From contig CAIVAR010000061.1 of assembly GCA_903904005.1 (NCBI GenBank), positions 1 to 64,000 on the forward strand: a stretch of DNA of 64,000 nt, given 5' to 3'. Under the pieces are notes generated by a model. The model saw only the letters and a program-made list of their open reading frames with translations. It was not told the DNA's origin and did not search any database. This DNA comes from an uncultured Anaeromyxobacter sp. (GTDB taxonomy: Bacteria > Myxococcota > Myxococcia > Myxococcales > Anaeromyxobacteraceae). Positions 35,728-45,552 of the stretch are shown here, one piece after another. A program made the position numbers and the translations under genes. Every line of letters begins with the position of its first letter. The stretch's first letter is position 1.

Positions 35728-37305
35728 ATGTCGGAGTGGATGAGCGACCCGGCGCGCCGCAAGCTCGCGTGGGTCATCCTCTTCCGGCTCGTCCTCGACA
35801 CCGTCCTCCTCGGGGGAACGGCCTTCTGGCAGGTGGGCGTCGGGGGCGCGACGGCCTCGATCGCCTCGACGCTCTACGGCGTCGTCCTGGCCACCTTCGC
35901 CGCCTCGCTGCTCTTTCTCTTCTGGCTCACCAGCGGGCGCTGGATGAAGGGGCTCGCCTGGGCCCAGATCGTCCTCGACGTGGGAATCGCCAGCGCGGTG
36001 GTGGCCATCACCGGCTGGAGCGAGAGCGTCTTCGTCTTCATGTACTCGCTGGCCATCGTGGAAGGGGCCATCCTCCTCTTCCGGGTGGGAGCGGCCGGCG
36101 CGCTGGTGCTGTCGCTCACGACCTACATCCTCCTCGTCCTCCTGGAGGCGCCTGGGCGCCCAGTGGTGCTCTCCCTCTTCGCCCACGCGGGCGCGTTCTT
36201 CGCCACAGGGGCGCTCGCGACCTACCTGGCCGAGCAGCTGCGCCGGACCGGCGAACGGCTGGAGGAGAGCGAGTCGGATCTGGCCGCGGTCACCGCGCTC
36301 CAGGAGGCCATCGTCCAGTCGGTGGCGTCGGGGCTCGTCACCCTCGACGCGGACGAGCGGATCACATTCCTCAACCGGGCCGGCGAGCAGATCACCGGCC
36401 TCAAGGCCGAGGAGGTCCGGGGCGCGCCGGCGGCCCAGTGGTTCGCCGGGCTCCAGGAGCAGACCGGACGCGACGAGACCGACTTCGAGAACGTGCGGGG
36501 AGAACGGCTTCGCCTCGGCTACACCCACTTCGCCCTGTGCGGCCGGGACGGGGCGCCCATCGGTCGCGCCGTCATCTTCCAGGACCTCTCCGGGCTGCGG
36601 GCCATGGAGGAGCGGGTCCAGCGGAGCGAGCGGCTCGCCGACATCGGGCGGGTGGCGGCCGGCCTGGCCCACGAGCTGCGCAACCCGGTCGCTGCGATGT
36701 CCGGGTCGATCGAGCTCCTGCGCTCCGGCCTGGAACTCGCCCCCGACGAGGCCCGCCTCATGGACATCGTCACCCGCGAGGCGGCCCGGCTGAACGACCT
36801 CGTCACCCGGTTCCTCGAGTACGCGCGCCCGGCCGTCCCGCGGCGCGTGAGGAGCGACCTCGGCCAGCTGGCCTCCGACACGCTGGAGGTCTTCGCCAAC
36901 GATCCCGCGGCGTCGAGCATCCGTCTCGAACGGGAGCTCGGCCCCGCCGACTGCCGCTGCGATCCCGACCTCATGCGCCAGGTGCTCTGGAACCTCCTCG
37001 GCAACGCCGCCCATGCGGCCCGCTGGTACAACGCCGCCTCCCGCGAGGGGGGGCGGGTGACCGTCCGGACCGCCACCGACCCCGACGGCTGGGCGCGGCT
37101 GGAGGTCGAGGACGACGGGGACGGCATCCCGCCCCAGGACCTGCCGCGGCTCTTCACCCCCTTCTTCACGACCAAGGAGCGCGGCAGCGGCCTGGGGCTG
37201 GCCACCGTCCAGCGCGTCGTCGACGCGCACCACGGCACGGTCACGGCCGGGCCGGGGACCCGGGGCGGCGCCTGCTTCGTGGTCCGGCTGCCGCCGGCGG
37301 GTTAG
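35728..37305 (+). CDS. pilS: Pilus sensor histidine kinase PilS
   Basis: This 525-residue kinase senses pilin levels in the membrane in relatives. An N-terminal block of about six membrane helices (residues about 10-165) is followed by a PAS domain (VASGLVTLDADERITFLNRA). The H-box is GLAHELRNPVAAMSGSIELL near residue 311; the ATPase domain has NLLGNAAHAAR, DDGDGIPP and GSGLGLATVQ. ATG at 35728 follows pilC by 5 bases. It pairs with the adjacent PilR to control pilA from the sigma-54 promoter. Confidence 0.92.
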   Translation: MSEWMSDPARRKLAWVILFRLVLDTVLLGGTAFWQVGVGGATASIASTLYGVVLATFAASLLFLFWLTSGRWMKGLAWAQIVLDVGIASAVVAITGWSESVFVFMYSLAIVEGAILLFRVGAAGALVLSLTTYILLVLLEAPGRPVVLSLFAHAGAFFATGALATYLAEQLRRTGERLEESESDLAAVTALQEAIVQSVASGLVTLDADERITFLNRAGEQITGLKAEEVRGAPAAQWFAGLQEQTGRDETDFENVRGERLRLGYTHFALCGRDGAPIGRAVIFQDLSGLRAMEERVQRSERLADIGRVAAGLAHELRNPVAAMSGSIELLRSGLELAPDEARLMDIVTREAARLNDLVTRFLEYARPAVPRRVRSDLGQLASDTLEVFANDPAASSIRLERELGPADCRCDPDLMRQVLWNLLGNAAHAARWYNAASREGGRVTVRTATDPDGWARLEVEDDGDGIPPQDLPRLFTPFFTTKERGSGLGLATVQRVVDAHHGTVTAGPGTRGGACFVVRLPPAG

Positions 37306-37314
37306 GGAGAGGGA

Positions 37315-38688
37315 ATGGCGCGCATCCTGGTCGTCGACGACGAGCTCTCCATGCGGGAGTTTCTGCAGATCCTCCTCGCCAAGGAGGGTCACACGGTCCT
37401 CACCGCGGGGGACGTCTCCGGGGCCCTGGAGCGCTTCCGGGAGAGCGAGCCCGACCTCGTGGTGAGCGACCTCCGGCTGGGGAGGGAATCGGGGCTCGAC
37501 CTCCTGCGGACGGTGAAGGCCGAGTCGCCCCGCACCGAGGTGGTCATCATGACCGCCTTCGCCACCGCCGAGAACGCGGTCCAGGCCATGAAGCTCGGGG
37601 CCCACGACTACGTGCTGAAGCCCTTCAAGGTCGAGGAGCTGCGGCTCGTGCTCGGGAAAGCGCTGGAGCACCGGGCGCTGCTCGCCGAGAACCGACTCCT
37701 GCGCCACCAGGTGGGCGCGCGCCGGAGCGGCCCGGACGAGATCCTGGGGAGCTCGCCGCCCATCCAGGAGGTCCGGCAACTCGTCGACAAGCTCGCGCCG
37801 ACGAAGACCACCGTGCTCGTCACCGGCGAGAGCGGGACGGGCAAGGAGGTGGTGGCCCGCGCCATCCACACGCGCAGCGACCGGCGGGACCAGCCCTTCG
37901 TCGCCATCAACTGCGGGGCCATCCCGGAGGGGCTCATCGAGAGCGAGCTCTTCGGCCACGCCCGGGGGAGCTTCACCGGTGCGGTCGACGAGAAGCCCGG
38001 CCTCTTCGAGGTGGCCGGGACGGGGACGCTCTTCCTCGACGAGGTCGGCGACCTGCCGCTGCACGTCCAGGTGAAGCTCCTGCGCGCGCTTCAAGAAAGG
38101 CGCACCCGCAGGGTGGGGGGCAACGCCGACATCGCCTTCTCGGCCCGCGTCATCGCCGCCACCAACCGGGCGCTCGAGGCCGAGGTGAAGGCCGGGCGCT
38201 TCCGCGAGGACCTTTTCTACCGGCTGAACGTCATCCAGCTGCGCATGCCGCCGCTCCGGGAGCGCCGCGGTGACATCCCGGCCTTCCTGGAGTTCTTCCT
38301 CGAGCGGTTCATCGCCGAGCTCGGTCGCAGCGACGCGGTCTTCTCACCCGACGCCCTCGAGCTGCTCCTGGCCTGGCCGTGGCCGGGCAACGTCCGGGAA
38401 CTGGCCAACGTGGTGGAGCGGGCCGCCACCCTCTCGGACGGGAACATCATCGGCCCGGAGGCGCTGCCTCCGGCGCTGCGCGGAACCGAGCTGCGCGGTG
38501 CGCCGGCCGAGATCCCCACCGCCGGGATCGACCTGCAGGCCCACCTCGACGCGCTGGAACGCCGGGCGCTCGAGCAGGCGCTCGAGCGCACCGGCGGCAA
38601 CAAGACCGAGGCGGCGAGGCTGCTCGCCCTCACGTTCCGGAGCCTGCGATACCGGCTGGCGAAGTTCGGGATCGGCGGCGAGGGGTAG
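37315..38688 (+). CDS. pilR: Sigma-54-dependent pilus response regulator PilR
   Basis: This 457-residue NtrC-family activator has a receiver (about 1-120) with acceptor Asp in LVVSDLRLGRESG. A central AAA+ domain has Walker [15 protein letters not shown] near 172 and the sigma-54 contact loop GSFTGA near 219 (Ser replaces the usual Ala). The C-terminal Fis-type helix is ALERTGGNKTEAARLLALTF. Its likely target is the -24/-12 promoter and upstream palindrome at pilA. Its stop codon directly abuts the convergent pilY1 stop. Confidence 0.93.
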   Translation: MARILVVDDELSMREFLQILLAKEGHTVLTAGDVSGALERFRESEPDLVVSDLRLGRESGLDLLRTVKAESPRTEVVIMTAFATAENAVQAMKLGAHDYVLKPFKVEELRLVLGKALEHRALLAENRLLRHQVGARRSGPDEILGSSPPIQEVRQLVDKLAPTKTTVLVTGESGTGKEVVARAIHTRSDRRDQPFVAINCGAIPEGLIESELFGHARGSFTGAVDEKPGLFEVAGTGTLFLDEVGDLPLHVQVKLLRALQERRTRRVGGNADIAFSARVIAATNRALEAEVKAGRFREDLFYRLNVIQLRMPPLRERRGDIPAFLEFFLERFIAELGRSDAVFSPDALELLLAWPWPGNVRELANVVERAATLSDGNIIGPEALPPALRGTELRGAPAEIPTAGIDLQAHLDALERRALEQALERTGGNKTEAARLLALTFRSLRYRLAKFGIGGEG

Positions 38689-41600
38689 CTACGGGCAGGC
38701 CGTTCCGGTCTTGTCCTTGTCGTGCCGGCAGTCGTGCAGAGGGCGCGGTACCTCCAGCCAGTAGACCGGCTCGGCGATGTCGCTGCGGGTGCCGGGGGTG
38801 ATGGCCGAGGGAGGGGCGCCGGGGTCCATCTGCAGCGAGGAGTAAGCGACCTCGCCCTTGGCCGAGACAGAGACGCGGAAGATTCCACCGGAGGGCGGAG
38901 CCACGCTGCTGCGCTGGGCGGCACGGTAGAGGATCGAGTCCGGCGGAGCGTTGTAGCCGCAGTTTCCGGAGGGCACCCCGCTCAGGTAGTCCGCGGCGTA
39001 GCCGAGAACGCGCGGCAGGTCTGGCGAGCTCGGGCAGGCCGCGCCTGCCGCGCTGGTCGTCGTCGTGCCCTTGGGCTGGAAGCCATTCCAGAGCGTGCAA
39101 CCAAACACGATGCTGGCGGACGAGCCGGTCTTCTCGTTGAAACAGGTCGTGTCGACGGCGCAGTCGGCACAGGCCTTCACCGACCCTCCGTACTCGTAGT
39201 ACCAGCCCGGGTCGTCGGCGGTGGCCCAGCACGTGGGGTCGCCCCCGGAGCAGGTCGGCCAGGCCTGACCGACCGAGGCCTGGGCGCTCGTGGTGTTGAC
39301 GAGAGCACAGCTTCCTCCCGTCGAGGCGCAGGCCCCCCCTGTCCCGGTGAAGGCTTGGTCCGTGTAGCGGCTCTTCTCGAAGGCCTGTGCCCCTGCCAGG
39401 TCCGTGAAGGTCTTCTCCGCGAAGTGACCGTATGACAGGACCCCGAAGAAGCGGTTCTTCGGGCAGGCGGTGCCGAAGCTTGCGCCGATGCTGTCCGTGC
39501 CCACGCTCGTCAAGGAGGTGCAGACCCCGGAGCCGTTGCAGGTCGCGCTCGCGGTCAGCGTGGAGGTGACGCTCGGGCAGGTGAACTGGAGGTTCACCGA
39601 GGTCGTGAACGCAGTGCAGGCCAGCGAGCCGGCGCAGGCGGAGGTGGGAGCGGTGGGGGTAGCGTGGAACATCTGGCCGTTCGCGCAGCTGAAGCCCGAC
39701 GAGAAGGTGCAGGTGCCGGAGGAACCGCCGTATGTGTCCGTGGTGGTGGCGCCCACCGAGGTGCATCCAGCGCGGCAGCAGCCGAAGAGGTTGTCTGGCC
39801 CGCACCCCTCGCCCTGCTGCATGATGCGCTCGCGGTTGCCGCCGCCCACGTAGGTGTGGAGCGCCTTGCCCTGGGGATCATAGGTGTTGGAGGTCATGAA
39901 GAAGATGGGACTCCGCCCCTGGGCGTATTGCGCGTTGTCCGTGCGCCTCTGCTCCTCGAAGGTCCGGGCGGCGAACCAGTTGGTGGCCCGGCCGGTGGTC
40001 CTGTCGAGGACGGCGGGCTCCATGAAGCGGAAGACGAACAGGTTTCCTCCCATGTCTCCCCAGGTGGCCGTGTCGAAGTAGCCGTCGCCATCGAAACGCG
40101 GGGTGGAGGGGTCTCCGATGTCGGCCATGGCGGCCGCCGCGGGAATGGGGAACATGCTGGTCGAGGAGGTGTAGGAGTTCTGCGCCTTGAAGTCGTCGTC
40201 GGTGAAGCGCCAGATCGGGACTCCGGTCCAGACGTCGACCATCCACATGGCACGGCCGGCCACCATCGTCGGGTCGTAGCCCCCGTTCAGCATGGCGATC
40301 CAGCGCTCTTCGAAGTCGCGCCCCTTGGAGTCCTTGGTGCCGTCGCCGATCTTGATCTTCACCGGTCCGATGGGAGGCGGACGAGGAGCGAAGTCGGACC
40401 AGGACTGCCCCATGTACTTCGCGTCGTCCGAGCACGGCGGCGGGAAGGTCCAGAGCATGACCGGGTTCTGGACGTCGGTGACGTCGAGCCCGGTGTACTG
40501 CGTCCCCCCGGCCCGCTCGGAGAGGACGGCCACGGTGCGGAACTCGTTCTTTTCCTTCACGCGGTTGCCGTTCACGTCCACCCAGACGTCGCGCACCATG
40601 GTGTTGCCGTCCACCAGGTACTGGTGGTTTGGCCCCCCGACCGTGTCCTTGATGCGAGGCAGGATATCGGGTGGGATGAACGCCCAGAGTTCCTCGCCGG
40701 TGCCGCTGTTGAACGATCGGTTGCAGTAGGTCGTGTCGGGCGTCTCGCTCGTCTTGACCGTGCCGGCGTCGAAGGCGTGCAGCATTCCGTCGTTGGACCC
40801 CACCAGCAACACGCGCTGCCGGTCTCGGATCTCGTAGCGCCAGGCCTCGTAGGCGTCGACCGCCACGCCCGACTTGCACCCGGTGTAGTCGCTCTGGATC
40901 TTGGTCTGCTGCTTGTCGGGGGTGGCCCCATCGAAGAAGGCGGGGCTGTGGATGGTGGCGACGCACTGGTTGTCGTAGCCGGTGTCGCAGATCGGTTCGA
41001 TGGTCGGAGGCTTCACCACCACCGGGGCGGAGTGGAAGATGTCGCCCAGCTTCCAGAAGAGGGGAGTGGTGCGCTTGTCGCTCACCGTTCCGTCGGACTT
41101 CCAGCGGTTGCGTTCCTCGCCGGCCAGGCAGGTCGTCGCCACCTCGTTGTGGGGGCCGAAGCAACCGTCGCCGTCGTCGTCGCGGACGTCCCATCCTCGC
41201 GCGAAGTCCACGACCTGGATGGCACACTGGTAGGGCTTCGATGCCATGTAGGTCGTGCAGGCGGCGCTCCCGGAGCAGAGCTTGGCGAGCTCCAGGATTC
41301 GAATGCACGTGGTGTTGTCGAGACTCATGTACGACATGAACTTGTCGAGGTTTGCCTTGGTGGTGTCGAAGGAAACCATCTCGAAGCCGCCGGTCGACCT
41401 GGGGATGGCGGTCAGGATTTTGCGGGAGTTCGTCGCCCCCTCGGCGGCGGTGCGGTACTTGAGGGATCTCGGATCGGAGAGGACCTTCCCGGCATCCCAT
41501 CCCACCTTGGCCTCTGCGCCACCCGTGCCCACCTTCACGAAGGCACCGGTGATCGGGTCCTCGTCGATGATGCTGCAGTCCTGGTCAACCAGGAAGACGC

Positions 41601-43770
41601 CCGTGCAGATGTTGAGCTTGGTGATGGGGTCGGAGTCCCCGTTCAGGTTCGGATCGACCAGGACGTCCTTGGGGCCGCACTTCACCGTCGTCTGTTCGCC
41701 GGGCTTCTTGGTCGGGTCGCAGCCGCTCATGAACTCGTCGAAGAGGTAGGCCTGGAAGACATGCCCTTCCCAGGTGGGGGTCTCGTTGGGGCGGAAGCGG
41801 GTGACGTAGGCCTCGGACGAGACCGTGTGAATGGTGGAGAGGGAGCTCGCCGCCGGGGCGCTGAAGGAGGTGGCGCGGGTCACCACGTCGTTGACCGCCG
41901 ACGCCACCGAGGCCTGCAACTCGGTCTTGTCGGACGCGTTGTAGGGCTTTCCCCCGCCCATGTTGGCGGTGGCCGTGAGGATCGAGAGCGCCTGCCGGTC
42001 TCGGACGCCGAAGCTGACCGTGTAAACCGAGAGATTCTGCAGCTTGTCAAACTCGGGGCGCAGGTCGTTGTTGGCGTTCTTCTCCGGGTTGTTCAGCCAG
42101 TACGATACGCGGGGCATGAAGGACGGGGGCAGGGTGTTGTCGGGCTCGGAGGGGCTGCAGCAGGCGCTGAACGGTGCCGTCTTGCACGCCGTGTAGTTCG
42201 TCGGCGGGATGTACACCGTCTGCGCAATTGGTGAGTTCGTGTTGGGGCTGAAGTTCTTGTAGGCGCTGGTCCCGGTATACCCGGTCGAGTAGCCACAGTT
42301 CGTGAGAGAGCTGTAGGAGCTCGCAGCGTATCCCACGAGCGACGCCGGCCACGTCATCTCCCTGTTGGGCGACCCGTCGGTCACGATGAGGATGGAACTC
42401 GTCTGGCAGGACCAGCACACGGAGCAGTTCCCCACCGACCAGGGCGCCAGCGTCGTGCCAGCGAGCCCCGCGGCATCCTCGTTGAAGCTCGACGACTGGT
42501 AGGAACTGCCGAAGGAGTTGGTGTAGACGTTTCGACCCTTTGTGGTGAAGTACTGGCCGACGTTGAAGAGGGCGCCCGCCATGGGCGTGGACCCGGCCGC
42601 AAACTGCAGCGTCGCGAGCTGCTTCTTGTTGAGGACGTCGATGATGAGCTGGCGAACCCTGGCGAACTCGGTGGCCACGCCGGGGAAGGTGTTTGCCTTG
42701 CTTGGCCCGAGCGGGACCACGAGCCTCGCCGCGGCGGTCTTGTTCAGCGTGCTGCCGAGGATGGAGAGCCCGAAGCGGACTTGGTCGGTGGCGGCGGAGG
42801 CGGTCGGGTCGAGCCAGATGACCTTTTTGATGGCCGATCTCGCGGCATGGAACTTGGGCGGGTTGTTGTTGAGCCAGCGACCGCTCAGGCGGATCTGCGG
42901 ACGCGAGATGGTGTAGCTCGAGGAGCCCTGTGGCTTGTACCTGACCTTGAAGAAGTAGTAGCCGTATTCGGCAAGGCAAGCGGGGCAGGTGGCCGATCCG
43001 ACCAAGGCGCCGGTGCTGTCCTTCAGGATGACGCCGCTGGAGTCACGCGCATAGCAGTCCGTGATCTGGCCCGCGGAGGTTTCCGTCCAGAACGAGGTCG
43101 TCGTCGAGGTCGTCGCCGTCTTCCGGAAGTTCTCATGGGTGTAGATCGCCGTCGGAAGGAACATGCAGTTGTCCCCGCTGCATCCGGTGGCGCTTGAGGG
43201 AGCCCCGGCGGGTGCCGCGCTCCACGGAGGCGCGTCGTTGAGGAGCGTGTTCCAACCTCCCGGATCAGCCCAGTTGTTCGGGTTGTTCAGGGGGTCGGGC
43301 TTGTACTTCGCGTCGGCCATCCAGGCTAGATCCGGAATCTGGCTCACGTCGCAGGTCCCCGTCGTGTTGGAGGGGGAAGTTGTTCCGGTTGGGTCGGGGA
43401 ACGGCTGGGGGCTCAGGGAGGCGCCGCTGGCGTTCTTCTCGGACGTCGTCGGCCACCGGCAGAGTGGCTCGGTGGCGTCGCTGCCCCACTCGCCCGTCAT
43501 GTCGCCGCACTGGGGCAGCGCCATCATCGACCCCGAGGTGTCGAGCAGGAACATCACGTTCGACGGGCCGATGGGCAACTTGAAGAACTGCTCGTCGCCC
43601 GCCACGGGGTTGTTCACCGTGCTGGCGAGTGAGCTCGTCACGTTGCAGCACTGGGCCTGGGTGGTGCTCTCGCTGTCGCCGCTGACGACGAGGGGGGCGA
43701 TGCCGGCCGCCGCGACCGAAAGGGCCAGTCCGGCGAGCACGTTCCTGCGGGTATGGTTCACTGGGCGCAT
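38689..43770 (-). CDS. pilY1: PilY1-type pilus tip adhesin / pilus biogenesis factor
   Basis: This 1693-residue exported protein belongs to the minor-pilin priming complex. The N-terminus NHTRRNVLAGLALSVAAAG is a signal with a twin arginine. A von Willebrand A domain starts with FLLDTSGSMM (MIDAS, residues about 77-81). The C-terminal half is the PilY1 beta-propeller (LLVGSNDGMLHAFDAG), with PilY1-type calcium loops in VDVNGNRVKEKNEF and DDDGDG. An extra cysteine-rich stretch follows after about residue 1300. No CxxCH heme motif was found. It is the last gene of the fimT-pilVWX-pilY1 operon, 9 bases after pilX, with AGGAG before its ATG. Confidence 0.92.
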   Translation of the reverse strand: MRPVNHTRRNVLAGLALSVAAAGIAPLVVSGDSESTTQAQCCNVTSSLASTVNNPVAGDEQFFKLPIGPSNVMFLLDTSGSMMALPQCGDMTGEWGSDATEPLCRWPTTSEKNASGASLSPQPFPDPTGTTSPSNTTGTCDVSQIPDLAWMADAKYKPDPLNNPNNWADPGGWNTLLNDAPPWSAAPAGAPSSATGCSGDNCMFLPTAIYTHENFRKTATTSTTTSFWTETSAGQITDCYARDSSGVILKDSTGALVGSATCPACLAEYGYYFFKVRYKPQGSSSYTISRPQIRLSGRWLNNNPPKFHAARSAIKKVIWLDPTASAATDQVRFGLSILGSTLNKTAAARLVVPLGPSKANTFPGVATEFARVRQLIIDVLNKKQLATLQFAAGSTPMAGALFNVGQYFTTKGRNVYTNSFGSSYQSSSFNEDAAGLAGTTLAPWSVGNCSVCWSCQTSSILIVTDGSPNREMTWPASLVGYAASSYSSLTNCGYSTGYTGTSAYKNFSPNTNSPIAQTVYIPPTNYTACKTAPFSACCSPSEPDNTLPPSFMPRVSYWLNNPEKNANNDLRPEFDKLQNLSVYTVSFGVRDRQALSILTATANMGGGKPYNASDKTELQASVASAVNDVVTRATSFSAPAASSLSTIHTVSSEAYVTRFRPNETPTWEGHVFQAYLFDEFMSGCDPTKKPGEQTTVKCGPKDVLVDPNLNGDSDPITKLNICTGVFLVDQDCSIIDEDPITGAFVKVGTGGAEAKVGWDAGKVLSDPRSLKYRTAAEGATNSRKILTAIPRSTGGFEMVSFDTTKANLDKFMSYMSLDNTTCIRILELAKLCSGSAACTTYMASKPYQCAIQVVDFARGWDVRDDDGDGCFGPHNEVATTCLAGEERNRWKSDGTVSDKRTTPLFWKLGDIFHSAPVVVKPPTIEPICDTGYDNQCVATIHSPAFFDGATPDKQQTKIQSDYTGCKSGVAVDAYEAWRYEIRDRQRVLLVGSNDGMLHAFDAGTVKTSETPDTTYCNRSFNSGTGEELWAFIPPDILPRIKDTVGGPNHQYLVDGNTMVRDVWVDVNGNRVKEKNEFRTVAVLSERAGGTQYTGLDVTDVQNPVMLWTFPPPCSDDAKYMGQSWSDFAPRPPPIGPVKIKIGDGTKDSKGRDFEERWIAMLNGGYDPTMVAGRAMWMVDVWTGVPIWRFTDDDFKAQNSYTSSTSMFPIPAAAAMADIGDPSTPRFDGDGYFDTATWGDMGGNLFVFRFMEPAVLDRTTGRATNWFAARTFEEQRRTDNAQYAQGRSPIFFMTSNTYDPQGKALHTYVGGGNRERIMQQGEGCGPDNLFGCCRAGCTSVGATTTDTYGGSSGTCTFSSGFSCANGQMFHATPTAPTSACAGSLACTAFTTSVNLQFTCPSVTSTLTASATCNGSGVCTSLTSVGTDSIGASFGTACPKNRFFGVLSYGHFAEKTFTDLAGAQAFEKSRYTDQAFTGTGGACASTGGSCALVNTTSAQASVGQAWPTCSGGDPTCWATADDPGWYYEYGGSVKACADCAVDTTCFNEKTGSSASIVFGCTLWNGFQPKGTTTTSAAGAACPSSPDLPRVLGYAADYLSGVPSGNCGYNAPPDSILYRAAQRSSVAPPSGGIFRVSVSAKGEVAYSSLQMDPGAPPSAITPGTRSDIAEPVYWLEVPRPLHDCRHDKDKTGTACP

Positions 43771-43779
43771 GGTCGTCTC

Positions 43780-44274
43780 CTAGATCCCAAAGCGGAGGCC
43801 GAACTCGACCTCGAGCTGACGTCCGGTGGTCGGGTCATTTCCGACCCCACCCTGCTGGCAGTGCACGACGACCTTCATGGGTTTCCCGCCGCCGCCTGTA
43901 CCGAGGACACGGTTGGAGATGTCCTGGACCGCACCGCGGTCGGGACCGAACGACGCCTCGGGCAGGTAGGAGACCTGGGCCACCTGGACGTCGCTGGTGT
44001 CGAAGTGGCCGCCCACCACGCGGGTATTCGCGTCCATGGGGATGTTCAGGGCGGTCAGCGACACCGGTGAGATGCCGAGCGCCTTGAACCGGGAGACGAT
44101 GACCTGGCGCCCGGCGTCGGCGCAGGCGATGAGCGCCTGCGTCTTGCGAGAGGCGCTCGCCCCCGCCACCTCGCGCGACGCGAACCGGACGACGGCCAGG
44201 CCGATCACGGTGATGACGAGGACCACGATGACGGACATGACGAGGGCGCTTCCGCGCTGGGATCGTGAGGGCAT
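43780..44274 (-). CDS. pilX: Minor pilin PilX
   Basis: This 164-residue protein has the prepilin-like N-terminus RSQRGSALVMSVIVVLVITVIGLAVV, cleaved after Gly, and the PilX N-terminal region VAGASASRKTQALIACADAG. The glutamate usual at mature position 5 is absent, as in PilX/GspK-type tip pilins. The C-terminal part is a small globular domain. It has AAGGAGCATCC before the ATG and lies 9 bases after pilW and 9 before pilY1. It is probably part of the tip complex that initiates assembly. Confidence 0.85.
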   Translation of the reverse strand: MPSRSQRGSALVMSVIVVLVITVIGLAVVRFASREVAGASASRKTQALIACADAGRQVIVSRFKALGISPVSLTALNIPMDANTRVVGGHFDTSDVQVAQVSYLPEASFGPDRGAVQDISNRVLGTGGGGKPMKVVVHCQQGGVGNDPTTGRQLEVEFGLRFGI

Positions 44275-44283
44275 GGATGCTCC

Positions 44284-45552
44284 TTAGCCTCCGCCGACGT
44301 TGAGGATGCCAGCACTCGCGTCGGTGGTCGGGACGACTGTGGGGAAAAACGGCGCGCGGCTCTCCATGTTGGGAATGGCCACGCTGGTCTCGAAGACGGT
44401 CCGCCGATAGCCCGGGTCGCCGGCCGCCACGGCGGGGCGGTTGCCGGCGGCGGGGATGTTCGCGTCGCCCAGATTCGAGTCGGGGTTGGGGGAACGCACC
44501 ACGATGGCGATCCGCACGGCCCGGATGTTGGACGGGTAGTGGGTGGTGCGAACCGCGGAGAGGCGGGCCGCCGCGTAAGTGGGGACGAGCCCGCCGGCCG
44601 GGGCGAGGTCGATGCCGGTGGTCGAGTTGTCGACGCGTGTTCCCACGGTCGACCCCGCCACCTGGCTCTCCACCGCAGCGAGCGGGAAGACGTAGGAGAC
44701 CTGGAGGTCCTCCACGTCAGGCGCCACGACGTCGAGGAGGGCAGTTCCGTCCGCGGACCGGAGTCCCCTGTCGAGCATGAGGTACGGGCGTGAGCCCGCC
44801 GTGTTCCAGGCGACGACCTTCCCCGCGGTGTCGTAGCTCTGGATGAAATAGCGGAGTCGCTCCATCTCGAAAAGCCGCGCATCACCCAGGAAGCAGGAGT
44901 CGGCGAGCGCCTCGTTCTGGTGCGGGTACTCGAGGTCGACGCCGGAAGCCAGGGTGAGGGGTACGGGTGTGGCGTCGGTGGTGATCTCCTGCTCCTTCGT
45001 TGCCCTGACGTACGCCCAGGTCATTTTCCCGCCGAAGCAGATCGCCTGGAGCACCTGGCCCTGGCGGATGGGCTGGCGGATCGGTCCCTCGATCCGGATC
45101 AACGTCTCGGAGATGACGGCCGTGATCCGGTGGTTGAAATAAGGGTTGCGGTACTGGAAGACGAGCTCGTCGGGGCCATCGATCGCATCCCGGCAGGTCA
45201 CGGCCGCGCCGCATGCGAAGCCCGTCGACCCGGAGCTGTCGCCCCCGTAAGTGACGGATTTGCCGGCGCCCTGCGGGGCACGCTCCATGGGGACGTTCGT
45301 CATCTGTCCGAAGTCGAACGCCATGGCGGGCTCGACGCCGAAGCCGGCCATGGCGATGTCCTGGGACAACGCGCCGAGTGCCATGCGCCCCGTCTCCTGG
45401 AGCGCACGGTCGGCGGACGATCCCTGGAAGCTGCGCTTCTGCCCCTGCAGCATGACGACCGCGCCGGCGATGGCGATGAGCGAGACGATCACCCCGACGA
45501 GCAGCTCGATCAGGGTGAAGCCCGACTGGTGATGCACGGGTCGCACGCTCAC
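44284..45552 (-). CDS. pilW: Minor pilin PilW
   Basis: This 422-residue minor pilin has the cleavage site and N-helix QSGFTLIELLVGVIVSLIAIAG, Glu5 present. A PilW-type segment ALQETGRMALGALSQDIAMAGFG is followed by a large globular domain of about 350 residues, longer than many PilW. GTG at 45552 overlaps the pilV stop as GTGA and puts the prepilin leader at 10-12 residues; the upstream frame extension overlaps pilV and is rejected. Confidence 0.87.
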   Translation of the reverse strand: MSVRPVHHQSGFTLIELLVGVIVSLIAIAGAVVMLQGQKRSFQGSSADRALQETGRMALGALSQDIAMAGFGVEPAMAFDFGQMTNVPMERAPQGAGKSVTYGGDSSGSTGFACGAAVTCRDAIDGPDELVFQYRNPYFNHRITAVISETLIRIEGPIRQPIRQGQVLQAICFGGKMTWAYVRATKEQEITTDATPVPLTLASGVDLEYPHQNEALADSCFLGDARLFEMERLRYFIQSYDTAGKVVAWNTAGSRPYLMLDRGLRSADGTALLDVVAPDVEDLQVSYVFPLAAVESQVAGSTVGTRVDNSTTGIDLAPAGGLVPTYAAARLSAVRTTHYPSNIRAVRIAIVVRSPNPDSNLGDANIPAAGNRPAVAAGDPGYRRTVFETSVAIPNMESRAPFFPTVVPTTDASAGILNVGGG

